A stretch of DNA of 64,000 nucleotides. It comes from EW11 sp035765635. GTDB lineage: Bacteria > Verrucomicrobiota > Verrucomicrobiia > Opitutales > Opitutaceae. Numbering within the stretch: position 1 is the first letter of the stretch; each line of letters begins with the position of its first letter. Where the stretch lies: the NCBI GenBank assembly GCA_035765635.1, contig DASTWZ010000003.1, forward strand, positions 124,001 to 188,000. The letters are read 5' to 3'. The position numbers and the translations under genes were made by a program. The notes under the pieces were generated by a model. That model was given only the letters and a program-made list of their open reading frames with translations. It ran no database searches and was not told the DNA's origin. This document shows, one piece after another, positions 24,948 to 32,445 of the stretch.

Positions 24948-25625
24948 ATGACGACCCAGAACGACACCCCATTTCCGACGGCCCAGTCGCGGGCCGATTT
25001 CGTCGATCGCCGCCTCGAGGAGCTGTATCCAAAAACGCCGATACCGCTCGATCATCGCGACGCCTACACGCTGCTCGTCGCCGTGCTGCTTTCCGCGCAG
25101 TGCACGGACAAGCGCGTGAATGAAGTGACTCCGATTTTATTTTCGCGCGCGTCGAATCCACGCGACATGGCCAAGGTGCCGGTGGGGGACGTGCAAAGGA
25201 TCGTGCGGCCCTGCGGACTCTCTGCGCAAAAAGCGAAGGCCATCGTGCGTCTTTCGGAATTGCTGATCGAGAAGCACGACGGAGAAGTGCCGCGGAGTTT
25301 TGGGGAGTTGGAAGCGCTGCCGGGCGTCGGCCACAAAACAGCGTCGGTGGTGATGGCCCAGGCCTTCGGTGTGCCGGCATTTCCGGTGGACACGCACATC
25401 CATCGCCTGGCGCAGCGCTGGAAATTGACGAATGGCCGAAGCGTCGAGCAGACGGAGGCGGACCTGAAGAAGCTTTTCCCGAAGGAGCATTGGAACGCGC
25501 TGCATTTGCGGATCATTTATTATGGTCGCGAGCACTGCACCGCGCGCGGTTGCGACGGCACGGTTTGCGAAATTTGCCGCACGCTTTTTCCGCAGCGAAA
25601 GCGCGCCGTGCGCACGAGAAAATGA
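24948..25625 (+). CDS. nth: Endonuclease III
   Basis: A 225-residue DNA glycosylase/AP lyase for oxidised pyrimidines. The helix-hairpin-helix with catalytic lysine is LPGVGHKTASVV (K130), and the catalytic aspartate is D148 in FPVDTHIHRLA. The C-terminal cysteines are at 197, 202, 207 and 210 (HCTARGCDGTVCEIC). That spacing differs from the canonical C-X6-C-X2-C-X5-C iron-sulfur motif. The stop codon is 49 bases before tRNA-Val. Confidence 0.94.
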   Translation: MTTQNDTPFPTAQSRADFVDRRLEELYPKTPIPLDHRDAYTLLVAVLLSAQCTDKRVNEVTPILFSRASNPRDMAKVPVGDVQRIVRPCGLSAQKAKAIVRLSELLIEKHDGEVPRSFGELEALPGVGHKTASVVMAQAFGVPAFPVDTHIHRLAQRWKLTNGRSVEQTEADLKKLFPKEHWNALHLRIIYYGREHCTARGCDGTVCEICRTLFPQRKRAVRTRK

Positions 25626-25674
25626 GTTGATTCGCGAAGGGCCGACCGCCACGTTTGCCCTCCTTTCAGACAAA

Positions 25675-25751
25675 GGACGGTTAGCTCAGTTGGTTAGAGC
25701 ACGTGCTTCACACGCACGGGGTCACTGGTTCGAGTCCAGTACCGTCCACCA
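25675..25751 (+). tRNA. tRNA-Val (anticodon CAC)
   Basis: A full cloverleaf is visible: acceptor GGACGGT pairs with ACCGTCC, D arm GCTC-AGTTGGTTA-GAGC, anticodon arm CGTGC-TTCACAC-GCACG, T arm ACTGG-TTCGAGT-CCAGT, discriminator A25748 and an encoded CCA (25749-25751). The CAC anticodon reads GUG. Its 3' part is the left boundary of the integrated element, and the CCA lies just outside the shared repeat, so it is supplied by the element. Confidence 0.96.
25722..25748 (+). repeat. attL: 27-bp direct repeat in tRNA-Val 3' end
   Basis: The T arm, acceptor 3' strand and discriminator base of tRNA-Val, identical to 39194-39220. The flanking bases differ on both sides (G25721 against A39193; C25749 against G39221), so the repeat is exactly 27 bp. 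Confidence 0.92.
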
Positions 25752-26206
25752 CGTTGATCATCTGAGGCTTACGTTTGTTGAAGTTAGATTCTCAACAACC
25801 ACTCTCAACAAGTCTACCGTTGTGTTTGGTCATTTAGGACTGGTTGGAAAATGGGTTCTTCTAATACCAGCACCGGGGAAGAGGTGCTTCGCAAACGAGC
25901 TTGCCCGTGAACCAAAGAGAATAGTGTCAGCTGAGCATTTTCGCCGCACGGTACACTCTCGAGAGGCTCATTGTCGTGGCCGAGCTGAATTAATGAAGTC
26001 GCCCGGTGTACAACGGAGTGCATGACTCATTTGAGTCGTTAGGATCACACGCGCGCCCTGATTTGACGCGTAGACGCAGGGCGCTAATTTACAGAATAAT
26101 TACTTCGAGCAGACCGATCTAGTGGTGGCGACCAATGTGCAAGGCCGTTTTCCCTTGCATAAAAAGAACGACCAAAGCTATGACCTTCCGGCCCACAAAA
26201 AAAACC
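25752..26206. promoter_or_regulatory. Non-coding left end of the element with candidate integrase arm sites
   Basis: There is no convincing gene in 455 bases. Near the attachment site are TTCTCAAC (25789-25796) and CTCTCAAC (25802-25809), spaced 13 bases. A TTGTTGA upstream pairs with TCAACAA as an inverted repeat. The same CTCTCAAC word occurs twice at the other end (39098-39105 and 39110-39117). These look like arm-type integrase sites; this is inference. The promoter for the plus-strand cargo operon should also lie here. Confidence 0.4.
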
Positions 26207-26740
26207 ATGGCGAACGATAACATGTATCGTGCCGCGTTTGAGAGACTTTGGGAGTCGGCCTCAACGCAAGCGGTATCGAATACGCAGCCCGGTCACGCAT
26301 CCGCGGTCTTCGCTGTCTTCTTAACGAAGGCAACCAAAAGAGCTGTTTTCTTCTGCAAGGAACTCCACCCTGAAGTCTATGATGATGCGCTCGTGATCGA
26401 AGCCCTCGACGGCGCAATCGATCGCGGCGTTTCCGTCCAAGTAATAGTCCAGGAAAAAGCGAATGCTTCTTCGCTATTCGCCTCGCGTATGCGCCAAGCG
26501 CAAGCTTGCCCAGAATCTAAGGTAAGATTCGAAGATCAAGCGCCGCCCCAGGTTCGAGATTTCAACTTCAACTTCGCTTTTGTTGACGATCGCGGGTATC
26601 GCATCGAACCGGAGCGGGATCCATCGAAAGCCCTTGCCGCAGCAAATTCTCCTGAGGTTGTGACCGAGCTAGGAAAGCTCTTCGACGCAGTAAATCAATG
26701 TTTCCGCAATGCCTCTACCCTGCTGGGAAACCCTCATTAA
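26207..26740 (+). CDS. Uncharacterised protein, possible phospholipase D-like fold
   Basis: This 177-residue protein is the first of three tightly spaced cargo genes. The sequence AVFFCKELHPEVYDDALVIEALDGAIDRGVSVQVIVQE followed by FNFAFVDDRGYRIEPE and a C-terminal helix FDAVNQCFRNA resembles the strand-helix layout of phospholipase D-like domains, but no HxK(x4)D motif is present, so catalytic activity is doubtful. This fold call is by eye. The start is uncertain: 26207 (MANDNMYRAAF) is preferred, with 26135, 26180 and 26222 as alternatives. The next gene overlaps its last 32 bases. Confidence 0.55.
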   Translation: MANDNMYRAAFERLWESASTQAVSNTQPGHASAVFAVFLTKATKRAVFFCKELHPEVYDDALVIEALDGAIDRGVSVQVIVQEKANASSLFASRMRQAQACPESKVRFEDQAPPQVRDFNFNFAFVDDRGYRIEPERDPSKALAAANSPEVVTELGKLFDAVNQCFRNASTLLGNPH

Positions 26741-27314
26741 AGATCCGGCCACGTGGGGTAGTCAGAATTTCGTTCAACTAACCATCGGAATTAACTTAGC
26801 CGTTTTCTCGATCGAGAAGCTGCGAAATTACGGGAGGCTTGGTCGCGAGCGGGTCAAAAAGTCGGCGAATGCCGCCCTACTGGACTTGCAGGATCAGCCG
26901 GGCAAACAGCAGGCCCTGGCGGGAGTTCTAGATAGCGTCTTCGACTTTGCATGGAGATGTCATCATTGGGTCTGGCAGAGCTGCCGGGGCGCAGCGTATT
27001 GTGCAGCCGGGCTTGGATTTTGGATTGTTTATGCGGACTGTAAGAACAACCCCTGGTTTGGCGCACTGCTGTTTCCAACTCTGGTCTACTTACTCTTAGC
27101 GTTCTTCTCCTGCTTTGTATTGTGCTTGGGCGTCTGGTTCATACGCAGTATCATGAAGGTGAAAGCGGCGAGTGTTGCTCCCAGTGATATACGACAAATT
27201 CGGGAGTCCTTCGAGGCGCAGCCAAAAAAGGAAGCGGGAAACCCTAAACAGGATCGAAAATCCAAAAAGAGGGACAGGACGCAAAAGCCCTTCCCTCCTA
27301 AGGAAGATAAATAG
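26709..27314 (+). CDS. Uncharacterised membrane protein of the element
   Basis: A 201-residue protein with two strong membrane segments at about residues 92-110 (AAYCAAGLGFWIVYA) and 117-147 (GALLFPTLVYLLLAFFSCFV). A weaker hydrophobic stretch is near 18-37. The C-terminal 45 residues are highly charged (KKEAGNPKQDRKSKKRDRTQ) and probably cytoplasmic. It overlaps the end of the PLD-like gene by 32 bases, which suggests translational coupling. No family recognised. The pairing of a soluble domain protein with a membrane protein in mobile-element cargo is typical of defence or exclusion modules, but that is inference. Confidence 0.6.
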   Translation: MPLPCWETLIKDPATWGSQNFVQLTIGINLAVFSIEKLRNYGRLGRERVKKSANAALLDLQDQPGKQQALAGVLDSVFDFAWRCHHWVWQSCRGAAYCAAGLGFWIVYADCKNNPWFGALLFPTLVYLLLAFFSCFVLCLGVWFIRSIMKVKAASVAPSDIRQIRESFEAQPKKEAGNPKQDRKSKKRDRTQKPFPPKEDK

Positions 27315-27324
27315 GCGATTGGCC

Positions 27325-27540
27325 GTGAAACCCGACTTCATCTACGCCCGCGGAACGTTCTATCCCATCACTGACAAAGGTGAGCGGCAGTACTTCTGCG
27401 ACACGGAGGACGAAACACTTTCCTTCCTGATCGAGGATCACCCGAATCAGGTTGAGGTCGATGGAGTGACGATCGTGCACCAAGCCGGCGATGCCTTCTC
27501 GCCTGAGAAGTTTAGGGAGTGGATCGCAAGCACACGCTAA
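27325..27540 (+). CDS. Small uncharacterised protein, third gene of cargo operon
   Basis: A 71-residue acidic protein from a GTG start at 27325, 10 bases after the membrane-protein stop and about 9 bases after an AGG. The sequence YARGTFYPITDKGERQYFCDTEDETLSFLIEDHPNQVEVDG looks like a compact beta domain. The frame could extend upstream inside the preceding gene, but that part merely shadows it. No family recognised. Confidence 0.5.
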   Translation: MKPDFIYARGTFYPITDKGERQYFCDTEDETLSFLIEDHPNQVEVDGVTIVHQAGDAFSPEKFREWIASTR

Positions 27541-27817
27541 ACAATTAGCCTTCTATCCACGCTCGCAGTTCCGCAGCAATCACCTTGCGGAATTCGGCGA
27601 TTGGAAGTGGTCAGATGTCGCGATAGCCCGGCCACCTTACGGCAAGAAGCCGAACGATCTAAACTGAATTCTTTGGTCGGATCACTTCGCTTTGAAGACG
27701 ATGCTCCTAAATAAGCGCAGATGTATACTCTCGTGCGCACTAATTTCGTATTAATCACCCCAGCGAATTTGGGGCTGCCGGGTTTCACGCGATATGAGTT
27801 CAAACTTTATATACACA

Positions 27818-28585
27818 TCAAAAAGCCAACTCAGATTGAGGAACTCCGAACCTTTCTTCGCACACTGCGAGTAAAGCTCGTCGTTCTGATGACCAATATC
27901 CCTCTGATGGATAGGCTCCTGACAGAATCGCTCCTGGTTGGGCAATTAGGGGAGTGTAGAAACGATTCGCCTTATCGCGAAATGTATAGTCCGCAATCGT
28001 CAGTCTAAGTTTACTCCGAACATACTGAAAACCCTTGTAGAACACCTGATGGTCGGATGCCCGTTGGAATTTGAAGACAATGGCAAATACTTGGTGTTCT
28101 GGTGCATTCCCCGGTGGCGGCTCAGATGACTGCACGATTTTGGATAGAGCCTCCCATCCGATGCTGGTATGTTTTCCAGGAAAAAGTTCAGCGACCATTG
28201 GTGCAGAGTTAAGCGATTCGACTTCGCACGCGTATAAAAGGGATTTCTTATCGAGCGAATAGGTACCGACGATTCTGCCGTAGACTTGAACACGCTCTAA
28301 AATTCCAGGGCCATCATTTCGAAAGTTCACGCCGTCACTCATAACTTCCAAGCTTACTGATGGCTTCATCGAGGACTCGAATTGGAGCCGACTCAATTCG
28401 AACTGCTGTTGCGTTAGTTTCAGATTATCCCGCGCTTGGCCGATGGACTTGGTCATTACTATCGCAGTCACAACAAGTGTTGCATTGGTTGCGAAAAGCC
28501 AAAGGGCCACGCACCAACGCCAAACTTTGGGAGCGTTGTTTCGGAATTTTTGCGTGATCGAAAACCAGAAGTTGTACGTTCTCAT
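27818..28585 (-). CDS. Membrane-anchored uncharacterised protein
   Basis: A 255-residue protein. A membrane helix at about residues 22-45 (WRWCVALWLFATNATLVVTAIV) is followed by a predicted coiled coil (QARDNLKLTQQQFELSRLQFESS) and then a beta-rich domain of about 150 residues (KPSVSLEVMSDGVNFRNDGPGILERVQVYG). This topology, one N-terminal anchor plus a short heptad region plus an Ig-like domain, is common in uncharacterised bacterial proteins. It converges on the three-gene plus-strand operon, leaving about 280 bases without a clear gene (27541-27817). Confidence 0.6.
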   Translation of the reverse strand: MRTYNFWFSITQKFRNNAPKVWRWCVALWLFATNATLVVTAIVMTKSIGQARDNLKLTQQQFELSRLQFESSMKPSVSLEVMSDGVNFRNDGPGILERVQVYGRIVGTYSLDKKSLLYACEVESLNSAPMVAELFPGKHTSIGWEALSKIVQSSEPPPGNAPEHQVFAIVFKFQRASDHQVFYKGFQYVRSKLRLTIADYTFRDKANRFYTPLIAQPGAILSGAYPSEGYWSSERRALLAVCEERFGVPQSELAF

Positions 28586-28807
28586 TTTGGGACCCTGGAG
28601 TCTGCGTTAGGTGATAGGGCACGTGCTGCGGCAATTGACGCCGGGCTGGGATCAGTCTGGGAGCGGAATTGGCTCTGGCTAAATAGTAAAAGCGGGCTGA
28701 TCTGGATCACAAAAAATCCAACCCGGTGAGGGGGGGGCCGAAACCCACAGGAACCTGAGGCTCTACCAGAGTTTTAGGCGGGAGAGAAAACGAGGAGGCT
28801 GTTGACC

Positions 28808-29122
28808 TCAAGGCGGCAGTCTTGGCTGTCGATCAGCATTGGCCCAAGCATTCACGATCAGATTAATATTTCTCGATCCGATCATGGTGGAAAATCCCAA
28901 CTTCTGCCGCATTGTTTGAAGCAGACTGAGGATCTCTGCATAACTTGTTTCGGATATTTCGCCCTCGAACTTCCCGGCAATAGAAGCACCACGTTGGGCT
29001 CCTCCGGGAGTAAAATGAGCTTCTTTCACGGTCTGCTCGAATTCGGGGAGTAGGTCGGGTCGAAATTCTTTTAGCACACCTGCAATTCCTGCGGCCGTGT
29101 TTTCGTCGAAAATTAGTCGCAT
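28808..29122 (-). CDS. Hypothetical protein of the element
   Basis: A 104-residue protein: MRLIFDENTAAGIAGVLKEF, then a helical region (EILSLLQTMRQKLGFSTMIGSRNINLIVNAWANA). No family recognised. The 222 bases between this gene and the start at 28585 hold a run of eight G residues but no gene. Confidence 0.4.
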   Translation of the reverse strand: MRLIFDENTAAGIAGVLKEFRPDLLPEFEQTVKEAHFTPGGAQRGASIAGKFEGEISETSYAEILSLLQTMRQKLGFSTMIGSRNINLIVNAWANADRQPRLPP

Positions 29123-29222
29123 GATGCAGCTGTGAAAGTCACCTACCTGCTATTCTGCTGGCGTACCAACTTTTTGAGAGGCGATTCACGACGACTGAAT
29201 GCGAAAGCCGTGGCAGTGAAGC

Positions 29223-29729
29223 TCAGGCGCACAGCCGTCGCCTCTTGACCGCGCGAAAGGCGTCCCTGATCACGGCGACACCTGGGGAAAGAAAGAGAAT
29301 GAGAAGGAGCATCCCTATTCCGACTCGTCGCCATAGCCACTCTTGCAGAGTTTCATTCCCATCTCCCTTGAGTCTGTTCACCGTCGGATCGTCCACTAGG
29401 TATTCGACAGTGACGGGTATCTCTGAAGGTAAGTTTCTGAACTGCTCCTTCAATCGTCCCATGCGCGATTTGATGTTCCCTCTGAATTCTCGTCCGTCGG
29501 GAAGGGTAAACCGGTAATCTACGTTGTAGAAGGTCATTTTTTGTCCCTCAGCGCGGTCAGTTTCTTCTGAAGTGCTGACGATCCATCCAGGGGCAGACTG
29601 TCCTCGACGGATTAGCGCATATTCGCTGATAGGGTTCCCAGCCAAGTGAAGCCACAACCCAAACCCGCAGAAGAGCCCAATGCTCCCGTATGCGCATGAA
29701 CGCAAAAGCTCGCTGCTGTTTTTCGTCAC
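29223..29729 (-). CDS. DUF3592-like membrane protein
   Basis: A 168-residue protein with membrane helices at about 10-30 (CAYGSIGLFCGFGLWLHLA) and 135-155 (VGIGMLLLILFLSPGVAV). The intervening domain has MTFYNVDYRFTLPDGREFRGN and IPVTVEYLVDDPTVNRL, the typical DUF3592 pattern (a strand-rich domain ending in a V.YxPxxPxxsr-like segment before the second helix). Function unknown. It ends seven bases upstream-to-downstream from the CxxC membrane gene on the same strand. Confidence 0.65.
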   Translation of the reverse strand: MTKNSSELLRSCAYGSIGLFCGFGLWLHLAGNPISEYALIRRGQSAPGWIVSTSEETDRAEGQKMTFYNVDYRFTLPDGREFRGNIKSRMGRLKEQFRNLPSEIPVTVEYLVDDPTVNRLKGDGNETLQEWLWRRVGIGMLLLILFLSPGVAVIRDAFRAVKRRRLCA

Positions 29730-29736
29730 TTCGGAA

Positions 29737-30102
29737 TTACAGATTAACGACGCGGTTCTTAACGCCTCTGGTCAGCAACAATGAGGAAAGCAGAACCAAA
29801 AAGTGTGCAAGGCATGCTGCGCAGACGTAGCCTTTAGCCAGGACGCCAGTGAGGATCAGGCAAGCCCCTGCAGCGGTCCCAGCGATCGCGAATTGCAGAT
29901 GCAGCTTAGGCCAAAGGAGAGTTCCACACCAGAAGGCGAGGCCAAGGATGGGCCATGGGAATGCAAGCACCGCGTCGATGCCCATACATTCCGAGCAAAG
30001 GTGAAGGCCTTGAACGCACAGGAGAAACACATTCAGGCCGATTCCGACACCGGCGATCGTCAGCCGCGTTGAATCAGCGCTTGTGCTGGAAACAGTACGC
30101 AT
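29737..30102 (-). CDS. Small multi-pass membrane protein with two CxxC motifs
   Basis: From MRTVSSTSADST (start 30102) a 121-residue protein with four hydrophobic segments. Two CxxC pairs sit near helix ends: LHLCSECMG (about residues 34-37) and YVCAACLAHF. The layout is reminiscent of vitamin K epoxide reductase-like or DsbB-like thiol-redox proteins, but it is short and lacks a clear quinone-site signature, so this is only suggestive. Its start overlaps the end of the Cys-rich exported protein gene by 29 bases. Confidence 0.5.
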   Translation of the reverse strand: MRTVSSTSADSTRLTIAGVGIGLNVFLLCVQGLHLCSECMGIDAVLAFPWPILGLAFWCGTLLWPKLHLQFAIAGTAAGACLILTGVLAKGYVCAACLAHFLVLLSSLLLTRGVKNRVVNL

Positions 30103-30274
30103 CGCCCGGCTTGGATACGCAGTGCTTGCATTGGTGACCGGTGCTCTTGGCAGTCGCCTGGCACTGCCCGTATTTGCACGTGTAGCTGAGAGGACCGCCA
30201 CTAAACGCGAAAGCGGAAACGCCAAGAAGGACGCCGCTGAAAATGCCGAGAGCTAGCTTGCGTAGTTTGTTCAT
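30074..30274 (-). CDS. Small exported Cys-rich protein
   Basis: A 66-residue protein from MNKLRKLALGIFSGVLLGVSAFA, a clear signal peptide. The mature part has Cys/His spacing CKYGQCQATAKSTGHQCKHC followed by YCFQHKR, like small treble-clef zinc motifs seen in phage and bacterial hypothetical proteins. The gene overlaps the downstream CxxC membrane protein gene, so the two may act together, for example in folding or redox control of the exported product. Confidence 0.5.
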   Translation of the reverse strand: MNKLRKLALGIFSGVLLGVSAFAFSGGPLSYTCKYGQCQATAKSTGHQCKHCVSKPGDAYCFQHKR

Positions 30275-30360
30275 GGGGTACGGCAGCCCCATTTGGCCGC
30301 CTTTAACCCGCCATCGGCACGACTTCGCCAGGCTTGAGGGAAATGTGCCCGTCCGGATAG

Positions 30361-30630
30361 TTACTCGCTCCGCTGACCAGGCATGCGCTTCGCAAGCACC
30401 TTCAACTGACCACGCGATAGCTCTTCATTGATCGTGGTCCAAAAGCAGAGCCCAGCTGCCGACGCAGCCACGCTGCCTGTCTTCCTGTTGATCACGACGA
30501 GCACATCTGCGTCAACGGACATATAGAAATCGCAATGAGTCTTCGGAAACATCTTTGGCGGAATCTCAGATGATTTGAAGGGATAGCAGGGTACGAGCTG
30601 CCTAGAGTTCACGAACTCATGAATCGTCAT
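30361..30630 (-). CDS. Hypothetical protein of the element
   Basis: An 89-residue protein (MTIHEFVNSRQLVPCYPF...FYMSVDADVLVVINRKTGSVAASAAGLCFW). The middle looks like a beta hairpin domain. No family recognised. It lies on the same strand as the genes on both sides. Confidence 0.4.
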   Translation of the reverse strand: MTIHEFVNSRQLVPCYPFKSSEIPPKMFPKTHCDFYMSVDADVLVVINRKTGSVAASAAGLCFWTTINEELSRGQLKVLAKRMPGQRSE

Positions 30631-30709
30631 TCGGCGATACGCTACTCGGTCACCTTGAGACGTTGAATCAGTGCAGCCCTGATTTCGTAGCTCGGGTTTG
30701 CACTACGAC

Positions 30710-30738
30710 AAAAAAACCCGCCCTGGAATAGAGCGGGT
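30710..30738 (-). terminator. Rho-independent terminator
   Basis: On the minus strand a stem ACCCGCTC/GGGCGGGT with a short loop is followed by seven T residues. It lies 22 bases past the stop of the 300-residue protein gene at 30760. Confidence 0.8.
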
Positions 30739-30759
30739 CGTGGTGCGAATCTTGAAGCC

Positions 30760-31662
30760 TTAAGTCGCTACTGTCTCTGGTTGTACCGTCGCGGTCACTT
30801 TGGACAGCGCGAAGGCCCTAGCTTCATACTGTTCGTGCTCCCAATTCAGCCCACGCGCGAGTTGATGCATGATCTCCTCTCCGCTTCCCGAGAAGTAATA
30901 CGACGCCGGCCAAATGACGATATCACGAGGGCGACGATCAGCAATCAGGCCGCGGAGATGGGTCAGCAGTTCCAAGCCTTTCAAATGCGTCGTCACCACT
31001 TCGACGTTCTTTCCTGCGATATAAGCTTCGTCGATCGATGCACCTTCGATGCTCGGCAAGCGATTGGTTTCCGCAAAAGGAACAACGTAGAGCATCCGAC
31101 CCGGCGTGCTGTAGTATCTCTTGTCCAATCCGCCGGCTAACTTATCAAGCCAACTGCGGAGTATGGGCGGGTGATCATCGTCTCTTCCAAGATGGATATG
31201 CGGAGTGAAGCCGCAACGGCCTCCGCCACCAAACAAGAAGATGCTCACGCCAAATCCAAACAAAGTTGGATGACCTTCGGCATCCACGGGAGCGCAGTTG
31301 TACTTTAACTTTTCCTGGTTTTTGCGAGATGGCGAAAGGGCTGCAGTGGTGTTGAGCAGATCGTACACGGTTTCTTCAATGCTCTCTCCGTTTTCTTCGT
31401 AGGAGACGTTATGAGCGTTCTGCCACTCCTGAGAGCGTGCTTCATGCGAACTCGACGCCAACTTGCCGGCTATCTGAACTGCCTCTTCCCGGTTACCGTA
31501 CCTCCATAAATCTACGAAATTCGTTCCACAGTAATCTTCCCAGAAGCCAACCAAACATTTTTGAGACCTCTTGAGCACCTCCTTCTCTGAAACATCATAC
31601 AACTCACGATTGCGGCGAATCTGTTCCTCTAACGCTTTTGGAATTTCGATCTTCATTTTCAT
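30760..31662 (-). CDS. Uncharacterised 300-residue protein
   Basis: The N-terminal half is helical and charged (MKMKIEIPKALEEQIRRNRELYDVSEKEVLKRSQ). The middle has a glycine-rich segment (FGFGVSIFLFGGGGRCGFTPHIHLGRDDDHPP). The C-terminal half has RMLYVVPFAETNRLPSIEGA and a possible alpha/beta region ending IVIWPASYYFSGSGEEIMHQ. Ends in a good terminator, so it is a single transcription unit. No family recognised. A 7-bp palindrome lies 41 bases upstream of the start. Confidence 0.55.
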   Translation of the reverse strand: MKMKIEIPKALEEQIRRNRELYDVSEKEVLKRSQKCLVGFWEDYCGTNFVDLWRYGNREEAVQIAGKLASSSHEARSQEWQNAHNVSYEENGESIEETVYDLLNTTAALSPSRKNQEKLKYNCAPVDAEGHPTLFGFGVSIFLFGGGGRCGFTPHIHLGRDDDHPPILRSWLDKLAGGLDKRYYSTPGRMLYVVPFAETNRLPSIEGASIDEAYIAGKNVEVVTTHLKGLELLTHLRGLIADRRPRDIVIWPASYYFSGSGEEIMHQLARGLNWEHEQYEARAFALSKVTATVQPETVAT

Positions 31663-32012
31663 CTTTCAACGAGGCAGCCGCACCTACAGGCGGAGCTAGG
31701 AATGGAGCATAGCTGCTCCACTCCGCGTTCGATGCGGCTGCAATTGTTCGTTGGCTATTTGGTATCGGCATTTCGCGTAACCTTCTTTCGAGCTTCCTAG
31801 GGCCCGGTGATTCAGAAATCACGTTATGCACGATCTGGCATAGTTAAGAACAGTCAAGCTTTTTGGATGACTGTAGTGGTTTTTTGGAGACGTTTAGCGG
31901 CATTCATTTCCCGACCTCAATAGAGGCTGAAATTAGCCACTTCTGCGCGTTCTCAGGCCTTGCCGCATAGTTGGATATGGATCGACCGGAGAACGCGCGT
32001 TACCGTTCGAAT
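31663..32012. other. Intergenic region with a perfect hairpin upstream of the 300-residue gene
   Basis: 350 bases without a convincing gene. TGGAGCA-TAGC-TGCTCCA (31703-31720) is a perfect 7-bp inverted repeat 41 bases upstream of the start at 31662 and could be an operator. Nothing else is recognised. Confidence 0.35.
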
Positions 32013-32432
32013 TTAGGCCACTGGCGGGGTGACGACAGAGACGGGCTTGGTCTCTTCCGCAGATTGCGGCGATTTCATCAAGTCGGGCATGCCGGGGTGA
32101 CGGTCTTTCATCATCGACCCCGCCTGTTTCACCATCTGAAGGATTTCTTCGATCTGCGAGAGACTGAGACCAACGCGGGCTCGGAAGGCACGATAAGCCG
32201 ACCATTCTTCAGGATCCCAGTGCACCGCGTGTATGCCTTCCTTTTCGACAGCGTCGCCAATCTTCTCCGCGTAGTCATTCCGTTCTCCCTCGCTGGCGAA
32301 AGATTGGCAGCGCCTATCTTTCCCGTAGCGAACGAACCAAGGCTTACCGCGACCATCTAGGAATTTTCCGATTCTGATGCCGCGAGGGAGTGACCGTTTG
32401 ATGCGCTCTGTGCGTCTAGATTCCGAATTCAT
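32013..32432 (-). CDS. Hypothetical phage-type protein with basic N-terminus
   Basis: A 139-residue protein starting MNSESRRTERIKRSLPRGIRIGKF. The segment FLDGRGKPWFVRYGKDRRCQSFASEGERNDYAEKI resembles the three-stranded arm-binding domain found at the N-terminus of tyrosine integrases, but there is no catalytic domain. The C-terminal part is helical (IEEILQMVKQAG). It is the last gene of the minus-strand operon, 13 bases after the small-terminase-like gene. DNA binding is an inference. Confidence 0.5.
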   Translation of the reverse strand: MNSESRRTERIKRSLPRGIRIGKFLDGRGKPWFVRYGKDRRCQSFASEGERNDYAEKIGDAVEKEGIHAVHWDPEEWSAYRAFRARVGLSLSQIEEILQMVKQAGSMMKDRHPGMPDLMKSPQSAEETKPVSVVTPPVA

Positions 32433-32445
32433 AGATTGGGGTGAA

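Noticed and set aside
27721..28008. 95-codon plus-strand frame
   Set aside because: Two thirds of it is antisense to the membrane-anchored protein gene at 27818-28585, which has a clear anchor, coiled coil and domain; no ribosome-binding site is seen.
29143..29340. 65-codon minus-strand frame
   Set aside because: It overlaps the DUF3592-like gene end in another frame and has no recognisable features.
31604..31831. 75-codon minus-strand frame upstream of the 300-residue gene
   Set aside because: Low-complexity translation that overlaps the gene start and a hairpin; more likely promoter region.
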